A stretch of DNA of 64,000 nt from an uncultured Eubacteriales bacterium (lineage in GTDB: Bacteria > Bacillota > Clostridia > Christensenellales > Borkfalkiaceae): contig CATZMZ010000004.1 in assembly GCA_958421945.1 (NCBI GenBank), positions 83,133-147,132 of the forward strand, in the 5' to 3' direction. How positions within the stretch are numbered: the first letter of the stretch is position 1; each line of letters begins with the position of its first letter. Made by a program: the position numbers and the translations under genes. Below the pieces are notes generated by a model, which was not told the DNA's origin, did no database searches, and saw nothing but the letters and a program-made list of their open reading frames with translations. Below are positions 31,273-39,657 of the stretch, in pieces.

Positions 31273-32715
31273 ATGAATTTAACCGATAGTCTGCAAAAAA
31301 ACATTAAAACACTTAAAGCCGCGCTGAAATCCGATGACGTGTCTTTTATTAACGTAAAAGTCGGCAAAACGAACGGTACGGTAATTTTCGTGAACGATTT
31401 GGTTGACAAAGTCGCGCTGGGCAAGCTGGTTATAGCCCCTCTGTCGGACTTTAACGGCGAAGTAACCGAGCAATCTCTTTCAGACCTGCTGTTATGCCCC
31501 GACAAAAAAATCGAAAAGGACGTTACCGCCGTCGCCGAAGCGGTTTCCGCAGGCAAAGCCGTGCTTATCGCCGACGGAATAACCGCGGGTTTTTCGCTCG
31601 GTTTTACCAAATATGAAAAGCGTTCTATCGCAGAGCCGCCTACGTCCACCGTAATTAAAGGTCCGAGAGAGGGATTTGTGGAAAGTCTGCCCGTAAACGT
31701 AAGTTTAATCCGCAGAAAACTTAAAACGCCCGCCCTCCGCGTGGTGCAATTAACCGCGGGTAAATATTCGAGAACGCCCGTTTCGCTCGTATACGTCGAC
31801 GGAATCGTCGACCCTGAACTTGTCGGAAAAATCAAGAATAAAATTAACGGGATAAATATTGACGCGATTTTAGATTCGTCGTACGTCGCGAAATATCTCG
31901 GCGGACACAAAACCTCGCTTTTTAAGCAGGTCGGCAACACCGAAAAGCCCGACGTTCTCGCATCGAGAATTTTAGAAGGCAGGGTCGGGATTTTAGTGGA
32001 CGGCTCGCCCATCGCGCTGACCGTGCCTTATCTTTTAATCGAAGATTTCCAAAGCCCCGGGGATTATTACAGCTCGTCGTACAGCGCGACGCTTGCGCGG
32101 ATAATCCGCTTTTTCGCAGTGGGAATTTCCATACTGTTGCCCGCGTTTTTCGTTTCCGCGGAGCTTTTTCACTTGCAACTTATTCCGCTTGCGTTTTTGC
32201 TTACTATCGTAAACAGTATTAAAGGCATACCCCTTTCGCCCTCGTACGAAATGTTTTTTACTCTGTTGATTTTTGAAATTTTAAACGAAGCGAGCGTTCG
32301 AATGCCCAAATACGTGGGCATGGTGGTGTCGATTGTCGGCGGATTAGTACTCGGCGAAACGGCGGTTAAGGCAGGAATTATCTCCGCGCCCGCGCTTATG
32401 ATTATCGCGCTGTCGGGAATTTGTCTTTACACCGTGCCGGAACTCGAACAGTCATTTTCGGTAATAAGACTGCTGTTTTTGATCATAGGCGGCTCGGTGG
32501 GCGGCTACGGACTGATACTTTTATCGGGAGCGTTCGTCATTTACCTGACTTCGTTTGAAAACTTCGACACGCCCCTTACCGCGCCGTTTTCTCCGCTTAT
32601 CCTTAAAGACTTGAAAGACGGCGTTTACAAGGGGTTTTTCGCGGAGCAGCAGCTGCGTCCGCTGTCGCTTAAAAACTTTGACAAGGTCAGAATCAAAAAG
32701 GAGAAAAAACAGTGA
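31273..32715 (+). CDS. gerAA: Spore germination protein GerAA family
   Basis: GerA-type A subunits form the nutrient receptor channel in the inner spore membrane. The 480-residue protein has a soluble N-terminal half (1-235) with KGPREGFVESLPVN and SLVYVDGIVDP, then about five hydrophobic segments (270-435) with the PLSPSYEM motif, and a cytosolic tail. I chose the ATG at 31273. No ribosome site precedes it, and the SigG-like promoter would place the mRNA start at or next to it, so it may be leaderless. It overlaps gerAB (GTGA). Confidence 0.93.
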   Translation: MNLTDSLQKNIKTLKAALKSDDVSFINVKVGKTNGTVIFVNDLVDKVALGKLVIAPLSDFNGEVTEQSLSDLLLCPDKKIEKDVTAVAEAVSAGKAVLIADGITAGFSLGFTKYEKRSIAEPPTSTVIKGPREGFVESLPVNVSLIRRKLKTPALRVVQLTAGKYSRTPVSLVYVDGIVDPELVGKIKNKINGINIDAILDSSYVAKYLGGHKTSLFKQVGNTEKPDVLASRILEGRVGILVDGSPIALTVPYLLIEDFQSPGDYYSSSYSATLARIIRFFAVGISILLPAFFVSAELFHLQLIPLAFLLTIVNSIKGIPLSPSYEMFFTLLIFEILNEASVRMPKYVGMVVSIVGGLVLGETAVKAGIISAPALMIIALSGICLYTVPELEQSFSVIRLLFLIIGGSVGGYGLILLSGAFVIYLTSFENFDTPLTAPFSPLILKDLKDGVYKGFFAEQQLRPLSLKNFDKVRIKKEKKQ

Positions 32716-33812
32716 ACGCATTATCGCAAAAACCGCTTAAAACGCGACAAATTTGTTTGTTTTTTATAACCTTTACGCCTGTGCTGAAATTTTTTATGAT
32801 GCCGAGCGTGGTTGCCGCCGAAGCAGGCAGGGACGAATGGCTGTGCTGCATCATCAACGTTTTTCTCGACTTTTTAACGCTCGCCGCGCTCGTCTTTTCT
32901 TGCAAAAGCCTTGAAACGGATTTTTTCGGGCTGTGCGAAAACGCGTTCGGGAAAACCGTGGCAAAGGTCGTTTATCTTTTTTACGCGCTTTATTTTTTAA
33001 CGAAAGCTTACCTGCCCATAACCGAACAGCGCGATTACGTGGAACTTACCCTTTACAATACCCTGCCGTCGGTTATGGATTTTATGCCGTTTATGCTTCT
33101 CGCCTATTATTTTGCGCATAAAAAACTACGCATTATCGGCAGAATTTCCGATTTGTTCTGGCTGTTTGCGCTGTTTGCATACGTTCTTATGTTTGCGCTT
33201 GCGATATCCAACACTAATCTCGAAGCTCTTTTGCCGTTCGCCAAAACCCCCGCCAAAAAAATCGCGAAAGGCTCTTTTTTGTCGCTTAACTGGTACGGCG
33301 ACGCCGCGTATTTTCTCTTTTTCGTCGGCAATTACAAACATGGCAAGGGCGATACGGCAAAAATTCTTTTGTCCTATCTCCTTTCGGCAGCGTTCGTTCT
33401 CGTTTTTGTGGTTATTTTTTACGGGACGTTTTCTTCAATAGCGTTTCGGCAGCGTTACGCGCTTACGGAAATGTCAAAATATTCCACGATAATAAACAAT
33501 ATCGGCAGATTCGATTATTTTGCGATATTTATACTGCTTATGCTATGCGTGTTTTCATCCGCGCTGCCGCTGTATTTCGCGTCCAAGCTTCTTTGCCGCG
33601 TGTTTAACGTCAAAAAAAAGTGGATTTTATACACCGCGCTTTTTGCCGCGTACGCCGCGTTTTTGCTTATTTTTAATGAATATAACGCTTCTGCGGAGGC
33701 GTTTATGATGAATTACGGAGGCTACGCGTTTTTACTATTCGGAAACGTCGCTCCGCTTTTAATCGCTTTCATGGCTTTAAGATTCAGAAAAACGGGAGGT
33801 GAAAAAGCGTGA
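32712..33812 (+). CDS. gerAB: Spore germination permease GerAB family
   Basis: The B subunit is an APC-superfamily protein that binds the germinant. The 366-residue protein has ten predicted hydrophobic segments and the family pattern (QICLFFITFTPVLKFFMMPSVV at the start, in part QICLFFITF; then AGRDEWLCCIIN). The start is GTG with AAAGGAG before it, overlapping the gerAA stop. Its germinant cannot be inferred from sequence. Confidence 0.9.
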   Translation: MNALSQKPLKTRQICLFFITFTPVLKFFMMPSVVAAEAGRDEWLCCIINVFLDFLTLAALVFSCKSLETDFFGLCENAFGKTVAKVVYLFYALYFLTKAYLPITEQRDYVELTLYNTLPSVMDFMPFMLLAYYFAHKKLRIIGRISDLFWLFALFAYVLMFALAISNTNLEALLPFAKTPAKKIAKGSFLSLNWYGDAAYFLFFVGNYKHGKGDTAKILLSYLLSAAFVLVFVVIFYGTFSSIAFRQRYALTEMSKYSTIINNIGRFDYFAIFILLMLCVFSSALPLYFASKLLCRVFNVKKKWILYTALFAAYAAFLLIFNEYNASAEAFMMNYGGYAFLLFGNVAPLLIAFMALRFRKTGGEKA

Positions 33813-35044
33813 AATATTTAAGGACTAAATGCATAATAGCCGCCTTGTTTTTAGTTTTCGTTTTCTTCTTTTCTAACGATTTCGGGCTTATCGATATAGA
33901 AAAAACCGCGATTATAACCGCTATCGCGATAGACCTTGCGGATGACGAATACGAAGTTACGGCGCAAATTGCCGTTCCCGAAGCGACCGACAACAATTCC
34001 GAAAACAAAAAAGCGCAAATTTCGGGCAGGGGCGGCACGATAGGTGCGGCGATTAAAAATATCGGCGATATCTCCGGTTGGTATCCGAATATGCAGTTTT
34101 GCAACGTGCTTATCATCGGAAACGAACTTACCGACGGCAACGTTATAAGGGTGCTGGACTATTTTTCCAAAACCTTGCGCGTGCAGGATTCCGCGCTCGT
34201 TATCACCACCGATAAAAAAGCTAAGGATTTGTTGAACGTTTCTACCCCGCTCGATAATATTTCTTCATTCGCATTGCAAAAAATCCTTTTTAAAAATCCC
34301 GGATTTGACAACGACGTTGCCGAAACGGATATTAAAACCTTTTGTATGAATTATTATTCGGAAAGTCAATCCTCTTATATGCCGCTCGTTAAAATCGAAA
34401 AACAGGATACTAAAACTTCCCCCGATTCGGGAAGTTCGGGCGGAGGAAACGGCGGCGGTGCGAGCGGAGGTTCGGGCGGAGGTTCGGGAAATTCGGGAAC
34501 GGGCGGATTTAATTCCGACGGCAACTCGCTTTTCGTGGCGACGACGACCGCGCTGTTTTATAAAGGGGTTAAGGTTGGAGAACTGAACGAGAACGAAACG
34601 CTGGCGTTCGACGCGCTTACCAAGAATTTTCGCGGAACGACCGTAGAACTTAACGACGTATACGTCGGCGGCGAAACGCGCAACTTTTTGATTACGGTTT
34701 TCAGATGCACGCCCAAAGTGAAACTTAAAGCCACCGCGGAGGAATTAAAACTTACCGTCGATCTGAGCGTTTACTGTAAAATCGTCGACCAGAACGCCGA
34801 GCGTTCCGATTTAACCTATTCTAAAAACGTGCCTTTGCCCGAAGCCGTGAAAGAAAAAGCGGACGAGTTTTTTATAAACAATCTTAACGCGCTGATTGAA
34901 AAAGAAAAGCAGACGAAATGCGATTTTCTGTTTTTAAAGCGAAAGCTTTATCAATACAATTACCCCTTTTACGCGCAGTATAAAGACAACCTTTTATCCG
35001 TGTTAAAAACCGAAATAAACGTTTCGGTAACGGGTCAGAAATAG
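33809..35044 (+). CDS. gerAC: Spore germination protein GerAC family, without lipobox cysteine
   Basis: The C subunit is usually a lipoprotein. This 411-residue protein has the N-terminal IIDIEKTAII-like start of the domain (here LIDIEKTAIITAIAID, about 27-42) and the C-terminal Spore_GerAC domain (about 255-405). The expected LTGCWD-type lipobox is replaced by a hydrophobic stretch ending FFFSND, with no Cys after it, so the protein may be anchored by an uncleaved helix instead. A Gly/Ser-rich linker occupies about 206-232. The start is GTG with GGGAGGTG before it. Confidence 0.88.
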   Translation: MKYLRTKCIIAALFLVFVFFFSNDFGLIDIEKTAIITAIAIDLADDEYEVTAQIAVPEATDNNSENKKAQISGRGGTIGAAIKNIGDISGWYPNMQFCNVLIIGNELTDGNVIRVLDYFSKTLRVQDSALVITTDKKAKDLLNVSTPLDNISSFALQKILFKNPGFDNDVAETDIKTFCMNYYSESQSSYMPLVKIEKQDTKTSPDSGSSGGGNGGGASGGSGGGSGNSGTGGFNSDGNSLFVATTTALFYKGVKVGELNENETLAFDALTKNFRGTTVELNDVYVGGETRNFLITVFRCTPKVKLKATAEELKLTVDLSVYCKIVDQNAERSDLTYSKNVPLPEAVKEKADEFFINNLNALIEKEKQTKCDFLFLKRKLYQYNYPFYAQYKDNLLSVLKTEINVSVTGQK

Positions 35045-35095
35045 GCGCTTTTAATAAACAAAACGGCTAAACTTAATTGAAAAATGCCGACAGAC

Positions 35096-35137
35096 AAAAC
35101 GCCCGCGGTCGAATTCGACCGCGGGCGGAGCGTTTTT
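35096..35137. terminator. Bidirectional terminator between gerAC and the oxidoreductase operon
   Basis: A 28-base perfect palindrome (35100-35127) is flanked by T-tracts on both strands: GAGCGTTTTT on plus, GTTTTGTC on minus. It ends both the gerA and the convergent VOR transcripts. Confidence 0.8.
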
Positions 35138-35147
35138 ACTGAAAACT

Positions 35148-35675
35148 TTACAGATTAAAGCCGATATTGATTGCGTTAAGGTTTTTATCGTACAATTCGG
35201 GGTGTTTTGCGGAAACGACCTTTTTTAAGGCTTCCTTGACGGAATCGGTGTTATAACCCGTTTCTTTAAGGATTTTACCCATGATAATCATATTCGCAAG
35301 AGTAGGAGTGCCTGCGTCGGCGGCAAGCCTCGTCGCGGGGATATAAAACACGTTTACGTCGTCGCGTTCCGCTTTTCTCTCTATCAGCGTGGAATCTATA
35401 AATATTTTTGCGCCTTTCGCCGCCGCTTTTTCGAATTTATCGAAGGAAGGCAGGTTCATACATACCAAAATATCGGGGTTGGAAACGATGGGCGAGCCGA
35501 CAGCTTCGTCGCTGATTATCACGCTGCAATTAGCCGTGCCGCCGCGCATTTCCGGACCGTAAGACGGAAGCCAGCTGACCTGCTTGCCGCACATTAATCC
35601 GTTATACGCGAGGAATTTCCCGGCGAACAATACGCCCTGTCCGCCGAAACCCGTTATAAGAATCTGGTCGGTCAT
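35148..35675 (-). CDS. 2-oxoacid:ferredoxin oxidoreductase, gamma subunit
   Basis: The 175-residue protein is the gamma subunit of a POR/KOR/VOR-type enzyme: ILITGFGGQGVLFAGK at the N-terminus, then SWLPSYGPEMRGGTANC (about 35-51). The complex interconverts a 2-oxoacid plus CoA with an acyl-CoA, CO2 and reduced ferredoxin. It is the last gene of the operon ilvE, P-loop gene, ferredoxin, alpha, beta, gamma. Linkage to ilvE and to branched-chain T-box units favours branched-chain substrates. Confidence 0.9.
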   Translation of the reverse strand: MTDQILITGFGGQGVLFAGKFLAYNGLMCGKQVSWLPSYGPEMRGGTANCSVIISDEAVGSPIVSNPDILVCMNLPSFDKFEKAAAKGAKIFIDSTLIERKAERDDVNVFYIPATRLAADAGTPTLANMIIMGKILKETGYNTDSVKEALKKVVSAKHPELYDKNLNAINIGFNL

Positions 35676-35676
35676 T

Positions 35677-36423
35677 TTACTTTACCTCCTTGTCCTTGTC
35701 TTTATAAACGCCGAGCGGATAATACGGAATCATTTTTTCGTCTATCCATTTAAGCGCGTCTACCGGCGTCATACCCCAGTTAGTCGGGCAGGACGAAATA
35801 ACCTCGATAAGAGAAAAGCCCTTGCCGTTAATCTGATTTTCAAACGCGTGTTTTACGGCTTTTTTCGCCGCGAGAACGTTTTTGACGTTGTTCACCGCAA
35901 CGCGTTCTATGTAATAAGGCGCGTCGAGCGCGGATAAAAGCTCCGCAACCCTGATGGGATAACCGACGGTTTTGACGTCCCTGCCGTAAGGCGAGGTCTG
36001 CGTAACCTGTCCGGGAAGAGAGGTCGGCGCCATCTGCCCGCCCGTCATACCGTAAATAGCGTTATTAACGAAAATAACGGTGATATTTTCGTTACGGGTA
36101 GCGGCGTGTATCGTTTCAGCCATACCTATGGAAGCAAGGTCGCCGTCCCCCTGATAGGTGAACACGACGTTATCGGGCAAAGCGCGTTTAATACCGGTCG
36201 CGACCGCAGGCGCTCTGCCGTGAGCCGCTTCCACCATATCGCACGTAAAATAATCGTAAGCCATAACCGAACAGCCGACCGGCGCGACGCCTATGGTTTT
36301 GCCGTCGATTTTAAGTTCGTCTATCGCTTCCGCGACTAATCTGTGAATAATACCGTGAGTGCACCCCGGACAATAATGCAAAGGCGCGTCCGTAAGAGCC
36401 TTGGGTTTTTGGAAAACTATCAT
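35677..36423 (-). CDS. 2-oxoacid:ferredoxin oxidoreductase, beta (TPP-binding) subunit
   Basis: The 248-residue protein carries the thiamine diphosphate site: [13 protein letters not shown] (about 17-29) with an iron-sulfur-type Cys pair, GDGDLASIG (about 95-103) and the metal-binding [11 protein letters not shown] (about 119-129). It overlaps the alpha gene by one base and is followed by gamma after one base, so the three are tightly coupled. Confidence 0.92.
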   Translation of the reverse strand: MIVFQKPKALTDAPLHYCPGCTHGIIHRLVAEAIDELKIDGKTIGVAPVGCSVMAYDYFTCDMVEAAHGRAPAVATGIKRALPDNVVFTYQGDGDLASIGMAETIHAATRNENITVIFVNNAIYGMTGGQMAPTSLPGQVTQTSPYGRDVKTVGYPIRVAELLSALDAPYYIERVAVNNVKNVLAAKKAVKHAFENQINGKGFSLIEVISSCPTNWGMTPVDALKWIDEKMIPYYPLGVYKDKDKEVK

Positions 36424-37484
36424 TATTCTTTACCTCCTGCCGCTTTTTCGATGCAATCCAGCACTTGCTGCGGCGTGGGAATCATACCGCCCGTGCGGTT
36501 GCACAAATATACGGGGCGCGAACAGCGGATCGCAAGCTCCACGTCCTCTACCATCTGCCCCATAGAAAGCTCTACCGAAATAAACGCTTTTGCCTTTTCG
36601 GCGGCTTTAAGAAGCGAGTTTTTGGGGAACGGCCACAGCGTAACGGGTCTTATCAAGCCCGCCTTTATGCCCTTTTCGCGCGCGGCGCGCACCGCGTTTT
36701 TGGAAACTCTCGCGGCAATGCCGAACGCAACGACGATAACTTCCGCGTCGTCCGTCATAAACTCCTCGCATTCCGCTTCCGTTTCCTCGATTTTTTTGTA
36801 TTTTTCAAACCGCTCGAAGTTAGTTTTTTCAAGCTGTTCGGGGTTAAGGTAAAGGGAATTTATTATATTATGTTTTCTTTCGCCGTTAGTCCCCGTAACC
36901 GCCCACGACTTGTCCGTTTTAACGGGAACGGGCTTCGGCAACGAAACGGGTTCCATCATCTGCCCCATCGTTCCGTCGGCAAGCAGCATAACGGGCATAC
37001 GGTATTTATCGGCAAGGTCGAACGCCTTAACGGTTAAGTCCGCCATTTCCTGCACGGAAGCGGGTGCTAACACGATCAGGTGATAATCGCCGTGTCCGCC
37101 GCCCTTGGTCGCCTGAAAATAATCCGACTGCGACGGCTGAATTCCGCCAAGTCCCGGACCTCCGCGCTGAACGTTTACGATAAGTGCAGGCAAGTCCGCG
37201 CCGGCAATGTACGAAATGCCTTCCTGCTTTAACGAAATCCCGGGGCTTGACGAGGACGTCATAACGCGGAAACCCGCGCCCGCAACGCCGTAAACCATAT
37301 TGATAGCGGAAATTTCGCTTTCAGCCTGCAAAAACGTTCCGCCGATTTTGGGCATACGCTTGGACATATACGCGGCGACTTCCGTTTGCGGCGTAATCGG
37401 GTATCCGAAATAGTGTCTGCAACCTGCGGCGATAGCGGCTTCGGCTATTGCCTCGTTGCCTTTCATAAGAACTTTATCGGTCAT
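36423..37484 (-). CDS. vorB: Branched-chain 2-oxoacid:ferredoxin oxidoreductase, alpha subunit (VorB-like)
   Basis: The 353-residue protein has the alpha-subunit N-terminus [26 protein letters not shown] (in part [18 protein letters not shown]), the [12 protein letters not shown] segment (about 78-89) and [10 protein letters not shown] (about 110-119). Overall it resembles proteins annotated as 3-methyl-2-oxobutanoate dehydrogenase subunit VorB. Related KOR alpha subunits act on 2-oxoglutarate, so substrate identity rests partly on the adjacent ilvE and on the valine, isoleucine and leucine T-box units upstream. Confidence 0.88.
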   Translation of the reverse strand: MTDKVLMKGNEAIAEAAIAAGCRHYFGYPITPQTEVAAYMSKRMPKIGGTFLQAESEISAINMVYGVAGAGFRVMTSSSSPGISLKQEGISYIAGADLPALIVNVQRGGPGLGGIQPSQSDYFQATKGGGHGDYHLIVLAPASVQEMADLTVKAFDLADKYRMPVMLLADGTMGQMMEPVSLPKPVPVKTDKSWAVTGTNGERKHNIINSLYLNPEQLEKTNFERFEKYKKIEETEAECEEFMTDDAEVIVVAFGIAARVSKNAVRAAREKGIKAGLIRPVTLWPFPKNSLLKAAEKAKAFISVELSMGQMVEDVELAIRCSRPVYLCNRTGGMIPTPQQVLDCIEKAAGGKE

Positions 37485-37496
37485 TTTAACACTCCT

Positions 37497-37703
37497 TTAT
37501 TTTTCTACGGTAATAACGCAATCGGGACACATAGTCGCGCAAAACGCACAGCCTATGCACGCGGAAGCGTCGGTAACTCTCGCGGGGGAATGCCCCTTGC
37601 GATTGATTTTTTCTTTAGCTATTTCGATGATATGTTTGGGACAGGCGGTAACGCATAAGCCGCAGCCCTTGCATAAATCCTCGTTAAAAGTAACCTTTGC
37701 CAT
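37497..37703 (-). CDS. vorD: Ferredoxin-type delta subunit, 2x[4Fe-4S]
   Basis: The 68-residue protein has two CxxCxxCxxxC motifs: CKGCGLCVTACP (about 11-22) and CIGCAFCATMCP (about 48-59). It transfers electrons between the oxidoreductase core and ferredoxin. It lies between the P-loop gene and the alpha subunit, 12 bases before alpha. Confidence 0.93.
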   Translation of the reverse strand: MAKVTFNEDLCKGCGLCVTACPKHIIEIAKEKINRKGHSPARVTDASACIGCAFCATMCPDCVITVEK

Positions 37704-37704
37704 T

Positions 37705-38391
37705 TTAATCTCCTTTTATCTGAAAATATTTATCCTGAAGTTCGAGCGGGAACGCGTTTTTTAACTCACGCGCGACGCGTATTTCCGCGGTGGTCGCGAT
37801 AACGGGCAAACCCGAAAGTCTTGAGAGCTCTTCCGCAAGCGTAAAGGTCGCTTCCACGTCCTCTTTGTGCGTCGCTTCCGCTAAGTTAGAATTGTTTACG
37901 ATAGCCGTAAACGGAATTGCGCAAGCGGCTTCTATTTCGCGCATAACCTCGAACGCGCTTTGCGCGTTTCTTGTAAGCGGACGGTAGAAATTAGCGACGA
38001 AAATCATTTCGTAATCGTTTTCCGCGAGAATATCCGGCGAATATCTGCCGAGCGCGAGCGCACCCCTGTCGTCGCCGCCGATATCGAGAACCACGTGCGC
38101 CGATTTTTCGCCGACCGCGCCGTAAATCTCTTTGGGGAGAGCGGGCAAATCGACGTTGGAATTAGCGTAAGCGGGGAAAACCGTTTCCACGCCCGCTTGT
38201 TCGAGCCGAGCCGCGCTGTCCTTCGTTCGGAAATACGGATTAACTATGTCCAGGTCGACGATTTTGCAGTTCGCGCCGGTTTCCCTGATTTTAATCGCGT
38301 AATTTACGGCAATATTCGTTTTTCCGCTTCCGTAATGCCCCGAAAGCAGGGTTACGCGCTTCACGGGAACGGAAAAGCCGTTCAATCGCAT
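37705..38391 (-). CDS. P-loop ATPase (MinD/ParA-like) in the VOR operon
   Basis: The 228-residue protein has a deviant-type P-loop, LLSGHYGSGKTN (about 15-26), a KIVDLDIVNPYFRTKD segment (about 43-58) and VVLDIGGDDRGA as Walker B (about 100-111). This places it in the SIMIBI/CobQ-MinD group. It has no iron-sulfur cysteines. It overlaps the end of ilvE by 10 bases and precedes the ferredoxin. It could assist assembly or regulation of the oxidoreductase, but the role is unknown. Confidence 0.75.
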   Translation of the reverse strand: MRLNGFSVPVKRVTLLSGHYGSGKTNIAVNYAIKIRETGANCKIVDLDIVNPYFRTKDSAARLEQAGVETVFPAYANSNVDLPALPKEIYGAVGEKSAHVVLDIGGDDRGALALGRYSPDILAENDYEMIFVANFYRPLTRNAQSAFEVMREIEAACAIPFTAIVNNSNLAEATHKEDVEATFTLAEELSRLSGLPVIATTAEIRVARELKNAFPLELQDKYFQIKGD

Positions 38392-39449
38392 ACCTTAACG
38401 CTCCAACCGAATTTATCTTCGGCTTTGCCCCACTGAATAGCGGTAAGCTCGTCGTATAATTTTTGCGTTACCTCACCGATTTTGCCGTCGTTGATAACGT
38501 ATTCGTGTTCCTTAAAGTACAGCTTGCCGATAGGCGAAATAACCGCGGCAGTACCCGTTCCCCACGCTTCCTCGAGCCTGCCGTCCTTGGCGGCGGCAAA
38601 TAATTCTTCCGCGGAAACGAGCCGTTCTTCTACCTCGTAGCCCTCCGATTTAAGCAGTTCTATGCACGATTTTCTGGTTATTCCGGGGAGAACCGAACCC
38701 GTAAGCGCGGGCGTAACGATTTTACCGTCGATTTTGAACATAACGTTCATCGCGCCGACCTCCTCGATATACTTTCTTTCAACGCCGTCAAGCCACAAAA
38801 CCTGCGTGTAACCTCTTTTTTCGGCTTTAACGCCCGCTCTTAAACTCGCCGCGTAGTTACCGCCGCATTTAGCGTAACCCGTGCCTCCGCGAACCGCGCG
38901 CACGTCCACGTCCTCTATCGCGATTTTAACGGGGTTTAAGCCTTCCGCGTAATACGCGCCGACGGGCGACAAAATTATTATAAACAAAGCCTTTTTAACC
39001 GCGTGTACGCCGAGATAAGGGTCTGCGCCGAGCATAAACGGACGAATATATAAAGACGTTCCCTCGCTGTGCGGAACCCAGTCCTTTTCAAGCTCGATAA
39101 GAGTTTCCAACGCTTTAAGCGCGAATTCTTCGTCAAGCTGCGGCAGACAAAGCCTTTCCGCACTGTTGTTCATTCTCTTAATGTTTTCGGTGGGGCGGAA
39201 AAGGCGTATGCCGTCTTTGCAACGGTACGCTTTAAGACCTTCAAAAATCTCAGTGCCGTAATGGAGAACGGACGACGCGGGGTCAAGCCGTAAATCGCCG
39301 TAAGGCACTATTCTTGCGTCGTGCCAGCCCTTGTCTTCGGAATAATCCATCATAAACATATGGTCGGTAAAAATCTTTCCGAAGCCCAGCTTGCTTTCGT
39401 CCGAGGGTTTAGCCTTCGGGCAAGTAGTTTTTGTAATCTTGATTTCCAT
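38382..39449 (-). CDS. ilvE: Branched-chain amino acid aminotransferase
   Basis: IlvE is a fold-type IV PLP enzyme that interconverts Val, Leu and Ile with their 2-oxoacids. The 355-residue protein has SSVLHYGTEIFEGLKAYR (about 58-75), the Schiff-base Lys region GGTGYAKCGGNYAASL (about 188-203) and TALTGSVLPGITR-like PALTGSVLPGITR (about 242-254). It is the first gene of the VOR operon. A TATAAT at 39489-39484 is the likely -10, but a -35 is not clear and no T-box is present before this gene. Confidence 0.95.
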   Translation of the reverse strand: MEIKITKTTCPKAKPSDESKLGFGKIFTDHMFMMDYSEDKGWHDARIVPYGDLRLDPASSVLHYGTEIFEGLKAYRCKDGIRLFRPTENIKRMNNSAERLCLPQLDEEFALKALETLIELEKDWVPHSEGTSLYIRPFMLGADPYLGVHAVKKALFIIILSPVGAYYAEGLNPVKIAIEDVDVRAVRGGTGYAKCGGNYAASLRAGVKAEKRGYTQVLWLDGVERKYIEEVGAMNVMFKIDGKIVTPALTGSVLPGITRKSCIELLKSEGYEVEERLVSAEELFAAAKDGRLEEAWGTGTAAVISPIGKLYFKEHEYVINDGKIGEVTQKLYDELTAIQWGKAEDKFGWSVKVCD

Positions 39450-39657
39450 AATATATACTCCCTTTAATATTTTGCTGATTGTTATTATATCGTTTGTTTT
39501 CCGACGTTTAACGGGTTATCCTTAATCTTGTCATATCGATACTACCGCCCTGACGAACTGATGAAAAATCTCAAAGCGATAATTTGTAAGCAGGTGCTAA
39601 TTAAGCAAAGCCCGGTATGACGAATTTATAATATCTACCGCAATGCCGAGGTAAGAA

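Noticed and set aside
31254..32012. A 252-codon antisense frame inside gerAA
   Set aside because: The sense frame is a clear GerAA; the antisense frame reflects codon bias of the sense gene and matches nothing.
39450..39657. A fourth T-box in front of ilvE-VOR
   Set aside because: No T-box core motif or terminator is present in this 208-base gap on the minus strand; only a possible TATAAT.
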